NCBI RefSeq assembly: GCF_030272615.1
Contig: NW_026729180.1
Coordinates: 5,001-27,500, forward strand
Reading direction: 5' to 3'
Source: Cryptomeria japonica
Taxonomy: Eukaryota > Streptophyta > Pinopsida > Cupressales > Cupressaceae
DNA: 22,500 nucleotides
In this document: positions 18,404 through 22,500 of the stretch, in pieces
Layout: every line of letters starts with the position of its first letter
Numbering within the stretch: the stretch's first letter is position 1
Translations under genes and position numbers: made by a program
Notes under the pieces: generated by a model
Database searches by the model: none
What the model was told of the DNA's origin: nothing
What the model saw: the letters and a program-made list of their open reading frames with translations, nothing else

Positions 18404-18839
18404 AACGCGGGTGCCATCTTGAGCCCTTCCTGATGCGCAGCCCAGGCAAGTTGTGCGCACCAAGGTGCCCACCCTGGCGGAGGTGCGCGCCCGGGGCAAA
18501 CCGGGCTCCGACTTCGTGCACTGCATGGTGCCCACCAAGGCGCGCAACCCAGCCAAGGTGCCCACCGCAGCGAAGGTGCACGCGAGGTGCGCACCCGAGG
18601 TGCACACCCGGGGCAAACCGGGCTCCGACTTCGTGCACGCCGCACCTTGGAGCACACTTCAGAGCGCTCCTTGGTACGCACCAGGGCGCGCAACCCAGCC
18701 AAGGTGCTCACCCCGGCGAAGGTGCACGCGAGGTGCGCACCCGGGGCAAACCGGGCTCGGACTTCGTGCACGCCGCACCTTGGAGCACACATCGGAGCGC
18801 TCCCGGGTTCGCACCAGCATTGCGCACCTTTGATGCGCT

Positions 18840-18934
18840 GCCTTCACTAATTTCCAGAAAAGGCAAAAAAAAGAAAAAAATGAGATTTTAAAATTTCCGT
18901 TTTGAAAGATAGTGAAAAAAACGGAACGCGGGTG
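18840..18934. repeat. A-rich module C1, last before the macro-repeat junction
   Basis: It has a longer purine tract (AAAAAAAAGAAAAAAATGAG). Its right flank reads CCAAGGCACCCACCCTGGCC, where it passes into the minisatellite of macro-repeat copy 2. Confidence 0.86.
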
Positions 18935-19466
18935 CCATCTTGAGCCCGCCCTGGTGTGCAGCCCAGGCAAGTTGTGCGCACCAAGGCACCCACCCTGGCC
19001 AAGGTGGGTCACGGGGTGGGTCCTAGGGTGGGTAACGGGGTGGGTACTAAGGTGCGTGCCAAGGTGGGTCATAGGGTGGGTGCCAAGGTGGGCACCAGGG
19101 TGGGTGTGCACCAACCCTAGCCAGGGTAGGTCACGGGGTGGTTGTCGGGGTGGGCGTCAAGGAGCCAAGGTGGGTGGCAAGTAGCCAAGTTGCGTGCCAA
19201 GGTGGGTGTCGGGGTGGGTGCCAAGGATCCAAGGTGGGTGCCAAGGAACCAAGGTGGGTGTCTGGGTGGGTGCCGAGGTGGGAGCCAGGGTGGGTCCCAA
19301 GGTGAGTGCAAAGGTGGGTGCCAGGGTCAAGGTGAGTGCCAATGTGGGTTCCAAGGTGCCAGGGTCAGGGTGAGTGCCAATGTGGGTTCAAAGGTGCTAA
19401 GTTGGGTGCGAGGTTGGGTGCGAGGGTGGGTGGGTGCCAAGGTGTGCTAGGTGGAAGCCCGGGTGG

Positions 19467-19861
19467 GTCGGCATCCCATGGGTGTCGAGTTGGGTGCCTG
19501 ATGGGTGCTTCTTGTCAAGTTTTAGTCGTCGGGACTCATTTCGAGCCTTAGAGGTCGTTTCTTGTCCGGTTGCCCTGTCTTCGACCTGGGAACCCAATTT
19601 TGGTCCTCGGGTCCCATTTTTTTTTGTCTCGCATCCCACTTTTGGCCTGTGGCCTTTTCGGGGTCGATTCTCGTTTTGGGCATCAGAGCATGTTTCTTCT
19701 CCTAAAACCCAATATTTGTTTATTAAGTCTCGGAACACATTTTTGTTCTCGTGGACCCATCATGGGTCTTGGAACGCATTTGTGGTCCTTGGGTCCCATT
19801 TTGCATCCCGAAACTTGTGTTTTGGTGCTTGATCCCTATTTTGGGTGCCCACCTTGCACCA
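19467..19861. other. AT-richer, unique-looking block upstream of 5S copy 2
   Basis: Counterpart of 11531-11925. I saw no difference between the two. Confidence 0.55.
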
Positions 19862-20240
19862 AGTGCGCACCCGGGGCAAACCGAGCGCCTTGGTGCACCG
19901 GGGCAAGATCGAGCGTGCACCCGAGGCGCCCCGAACATGCACCAAGGTGCACTCGGCCCACATGTGAGCGCAGGTCGTTGCGCCCGAGGTGGTGTGTGGG
20001 CACCGCGTTGCAGACGGGACACTGCACGCACACGACGCCCCCTACAGGTGCACGCACGTAGGCCGGGCCGGGTGCACACCCGACGCCCTAGCAAGGTGCG
20101 CGCACCCGGGCAGGGCTCACACTTGGCGAACGGGGCGCACTTCGCGAGGGAGGGTGTGCACCTCGACGGGGGTGGGTGGCCGGGGTGGATTCGCACGTGG
20201 GTCGCGGTTTGCTAAGTACACACTGCGACAAGCTCATAAC
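19862..20240. other. GC-rich 5' flank of 5S copy 2
   Basis: Counterpart of 11926-12304, with one substitution noticed (CCCCTACAGG at 20040-20049 in place of CCCCTCCAGG). The TAAGTA at -28 is unchanged (20213-20218). Confidence 0.6.
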
Positions 20241-20358
20241 GGGTGCGATCATACCAGCGTTAGTGCACCGGATCCCATCAGAACTCCGCAGTTAAGCGCG
20301 CTTGGGCCGGAGTAGTACTGGGATGGGTGACCTCCCGGGAAGTCCCGGTGTTGCACCC
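20241..20358 (+). rRNA. 5S ribosomal RNA, copy 2
   Basis: A complete 118-nt 5S rRNA gene transcribed by Pol III, identical to copy 1 except for G at nt 19 (20259). That gives ACCAGCGTTAGTGCACC, the form I recall as usual in gymnosperms, so copy 1 is probably the variant. Helix I (GGGTGC / GCACCC) and the internal control region are intact. Flanks of at least 3.5 kb are also shared with copy 1, so the gene was duplicated as part of the 7.9-kb unit and not alone. Confidence 0.98.
20290..20337 (+). promoter_or_regulatory. Internal Pol III control region of 5S copy 2
   Basis: A box, intermediate element and C box are unchanged from copy 1. Confidence 0.85.
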
Positions 20359-20364
20359 TTTTTT
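20359..20364 (+). terminator. Pol III terminator of 5S copy 2 (T6)
   Basis: T6 directly after GCACCC, followed by AGTTTTT as in copy 1. Confidence 0.9.
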
Positions 20365-20792
20365 AGTTTTTCGCCGGGCATCGCAATGCTATTTGAATAA
20401 ACCTTTTGCCCGTTTGCGTTCTCGTCGGGGCCGGGCCGGGCCGGGGTGCGCTGCCCGCACTACCGCGCGCGCGGGGGCGACACCGAGCGCGCACCCGAGG
20501 CGCCCCGAGCACACAGGCCACGGTGCAACCCGGGCGTTGTGCGCGCACCCCGGTGCGCCCGAGGTGCTGCGCGCGCACCCAGGTGAAATCGGTGTGCACC
20601 TCGGCCAGTGCGCGCTCGGTCGAGTCGCGCACGTTGGCCAAGGTGCACGGTGATGTTTCTTACTCTAAGGTTCCGCACCAGACGCCCGGGACAGGTGAGC
20701 GAAGCTGGGCGGGGCCGGGTGCGCGGCCGGGGCAGGTGCACGCAGCTGGAGAGAGCTTTGGAGCACACTTCGGAGCGCACCAATGATGCGCT
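20365..20792. other. GC-rich 3' flank of 5S copy 2
   Basis: Counterpart of 12429-12856, with substitutions at 20380, 20463 and 20502. No gene is seen. Confidence 0.6.
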
Positions 20793-20887
20793 CCATTCAA
20801 AAGTTTCCTGAAAAGGCAAAAAAAGTTGAGATTATAGAATTTCCCACTTGAGAGATTGTAAAAAAAAAAAATTTAAAATGAAGGAAA
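20793..20887. repeat. A-rich module, diverged form, macro-repeat copy 2
   Basis: Matches 12857-12951 at an offset of 7,936. Confidence 0.75.
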
Positions 20888-21536
20888 CGCGGGTGCCAAG
20901 GTGTGCGCAGCCCAGCCAAGGTGTGCGCACCAAGGCGCCCACCCTGGCGAAGGTGCACGCAAGGTGCGCACCCGAGGCAAACCGGACAATTAACCCAACT
21001 TTCGACTTCGCGCGCACCTTGGAGCGCACTTCGGAGCGCTCCTTGGTGCGCACCAATCTTGGGCACCTCGGAGTGCACCATGGCGCCCACCAAGGTGCGC
21101 ACCCGGGGCAAACCGAGCTCCGACTTCGTGCGCACCTTGGAGCGCACGAAAGGTGCGCACCATGGCGCCCACCAAGGTGCGCAGCCCAGCCAAGGCGTGC
21201 GCATCAAGGTGCGCACCCTGGCGAAGGTGCGCACCCGGGGCAAACCGAGCTCCGACTTCGTGCGCACCTTGGAGCGCACAAAAGGTGCGCAACCCAGCCA
21301 AGGTGTGCGCACCCCGGTCAAACCGAGCTCCGAATCGTGCGCACCAGAGGTGCACGCCATCGTGCGCACCTTGGAGCACACTTCGGAGCCCTCCTTGGTG
21401 CGCGCCGATGTTGCGCACCTCGGAGCGCACCCGGGGAAAACAATGCAATTAACCCGACTTTCGACTTCGTGGGCACCTCGGAGCGCTCTCGGGTTCGCAC
21501 CTCGGAGCACACCGAGGTGCGCACCTTTGATGCGCT
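20888..21536. repeat. Composite GTGCGCACC array, macro-repeat copy 2
   Basis: Counterpart of 12952-13600 with one substitution noticed at 21101. Confidence 0.8.
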
Positions 21537-21575
21537 GCCTTCACCAATTTCCAGAAAAGGCAAGAAAACATTGAG
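21537..21575. repeat. A-rich module, truncated form, macro-repeat copy 2
   Basis: Counterpart of 13601-13639. Confidence 0.75.
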
Positions 21576-22500
21576 AAGGTGTGCGCACCGAGGTGCCCAC
21601 CCTGGCGAAGGTGCACGCGAGGTGCGCACCCGGGGCAAACCGGGCTCCGACTTCGTGCACGCCGCACCTTGGAGCACACTTCGGAGCGCTCCTTGGTGCG
21701 CACCAGGGCGCGCAACCCAGCCGAGGTGCCCACCCCGGCGAAGGTGCACGCGAGGTGCGCACCCGGGGCAAACCGGGCTCCGACTTCGTGCACGCCATGG
21801 TGCCCACCGCGGCGAAGGTGCACGCGAGGTGCGCACCCGGGGCAAACCGGGCTCCGACTTCGTGCACGCCGCACCTTGGAGCACACTTCGGAGCGCTCCT
21901 TGGTGCGCACCATGGTGCCCACCAGGGCGCGCAACCCCGCCGAAGGTGCACGCGAGGTGCGCACCCGGGGCAAACCGGGCTCCGACTTCGTGCACGCCGC
22001 ACCTTGGAGCACACTTCGGAGCGCTCCTTGGTGCGCACCATGGTGCCCACCAGGGCGCGCAACCCCGCCGAAGGTGCACGCGAGGTGCGCACCCGGGGCA
22101 AACCGGGCTCCGACTTCGTGCACGCCATGGTGCGCACCGCGGCGAAGGTGCGCACCCGGGGCAAACCGGGCTCCGACTTCGTGCACGCCGCACCTTGGAG
22201 CACACTTCGGAGCGCTCCTTGGTGCGCACCAGGGCGCGCAACCCAGCCGAGGTGCCCACCCCGGCGAAGGTGCACGCGAGGTGCGTACCCGGGGCAAACC
22301 GGGCTCCGACTTCGTGCACGCCGCACCTTGGAGCACACTTCGGAGCGCTCCTTGGTGCGCACCATGGTGCCCACCAGGCCGCGCAACCCAGCCAAGGTGT
22401 GCGCACCAAGGTGCACGCGAGGTGCGCACCCGGGGCAAACCGGGGTCCGACTTCGTGCACGCCGCACCTTGGAGCACACATCGGGGCGCTCCCGGGTTCG
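21576..22500. repeat. Composite CTCCGACTTCGTGCACGC array, macro-repeat copy 2
   Basis: Counterpart of 13640-14564, cut by the window end. No difference was noticed. Confidence 0.85.

Larger units (their letters stand above)
11051..18986 (+). repeat. 7,936-bp macro-repeat, copy 1 (contains one 5S gene)
   Basis: The sequence starting CACCCACCCTGGCCAAGG at 11051 restarts at 18987, and all later landmarks keep an offset of exactly 7,936. Within the unit, in order: 0.48 kb of minisatellite, a 0.4-kb unique-looking block, GC-rich sequence, the 5S gene, GC-rich spacer, composite GTGCGCACC arrays, and two tandem subunits of about 2.4 and 2.0 kb. Confidence 0.93.
17006..18986. repeat. Subunit B, shortened copy of subunit A, with remnant
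   Basis: It repeats the order of subunit A from 17006. The A3-A4 interval of 634 bp is 356 bp here (278 bp missing, near 18220). The interval from A4 to the next module is 766 bp in A and 514 bp here (252 bp missing). The last piece (18840-18986) is one more A-rich module and its flank, cut off where macro-repeat copy 2 begins. Confidence 0.82.
18987..22500 (+). repeat. 7,936-bp macro-repeat, copy 2 (partial, runs off the window)
   Basis: It aligns without net insertion or deletion to 11051-14564. I noticed six substitutions: 12108 C/A (20044), 12323 A/G (20259), 12444 G/A (20380), 12527 A/C (20463), 12566 A/G (20502) and 13165 G/A (21101). This is about 99.8% identity by eye, so the copies are recent or kept alike by homogenisation. 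The stretch 20888-22500 repeats the composite arrays of copy 1. Confidence 0.95.

Overview
This window looks like nuclear ribosomal intergenic spacer DNA from a land plant, most likely a gymnosperm. It holds no recognisable protein-coding gene. The firm landmarks are two 5S rRNA genes on the + strand (12305-12422 and 20241-20358). They have intact helix I ends, an intact internal Pol III control region and a T6 terminator. From memory, their sequence (GGGTGCG start, CTCCGCAGTTAAGCGCGC core) fits gymnosperm or other non-angiosperm 5S better than the angiosperm form. No 18S, 5.8S or 25S sequence was recognised.

Layout from left to right: 1-400, unassigned sequence. 400-1125, degenerate short repeats. 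1127-5075, a satellite-like array of about 21 copies of a 188-bp unit. 5076-6440, three diverged modules, each with a CCCCTATATAAG block and an inverted repeat beside it. 6500-6830, short 38-56 bp subrepeats. 6738-7956, four 311-bp units. 7957-8606, ten identical 52-bp units plus partial ones. 8610-9660, six units mostly 157 bp long. 9660-9845, a cluster of GGTGCRCACC palindromes. 9846-11530, a G-rich GGTGGGTGCCAA minisatellite. From 11051, a 7,936-bp macro-repeat carries one 5S gene and about 6 kb of GC-rich spacer punctuated by A-rich modules. A second, nearly identical copy starts at 18987 and runs off the window.

The main interpretation rests on the 13 CCCCTATATAAG blocks. Read on the minus strand they give CTTATATAGGGGAGG, which matches the plant RNA polymerase I initiation consensus TATATA(A/G)GGGG. 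I therefore infer that the 18S-5.8S-26S transcription unit runs right to left, with its 18S gene beyond the left edge. On that reading 5435 is the best candidate for the gene promoter, the other twelve blocks are spacer promoters, and 1-5434 is a long 5' external transcribed spacer containing the 188-bp array. The 5S genes sit upstream on the opposite strand, so this would be a linked 5S-35S rDNA arrangement. I recall this orientation being reported for Podocarpus, whereas Ginkgo and Ephedra have 5S on the same strand as 35S.

The many open frames in the repeats are by-products of stop-poor repeats. The unit lengths (52, 157, 188 and 311 bp) are not multiples of three, and frames are often open on both strands at once.
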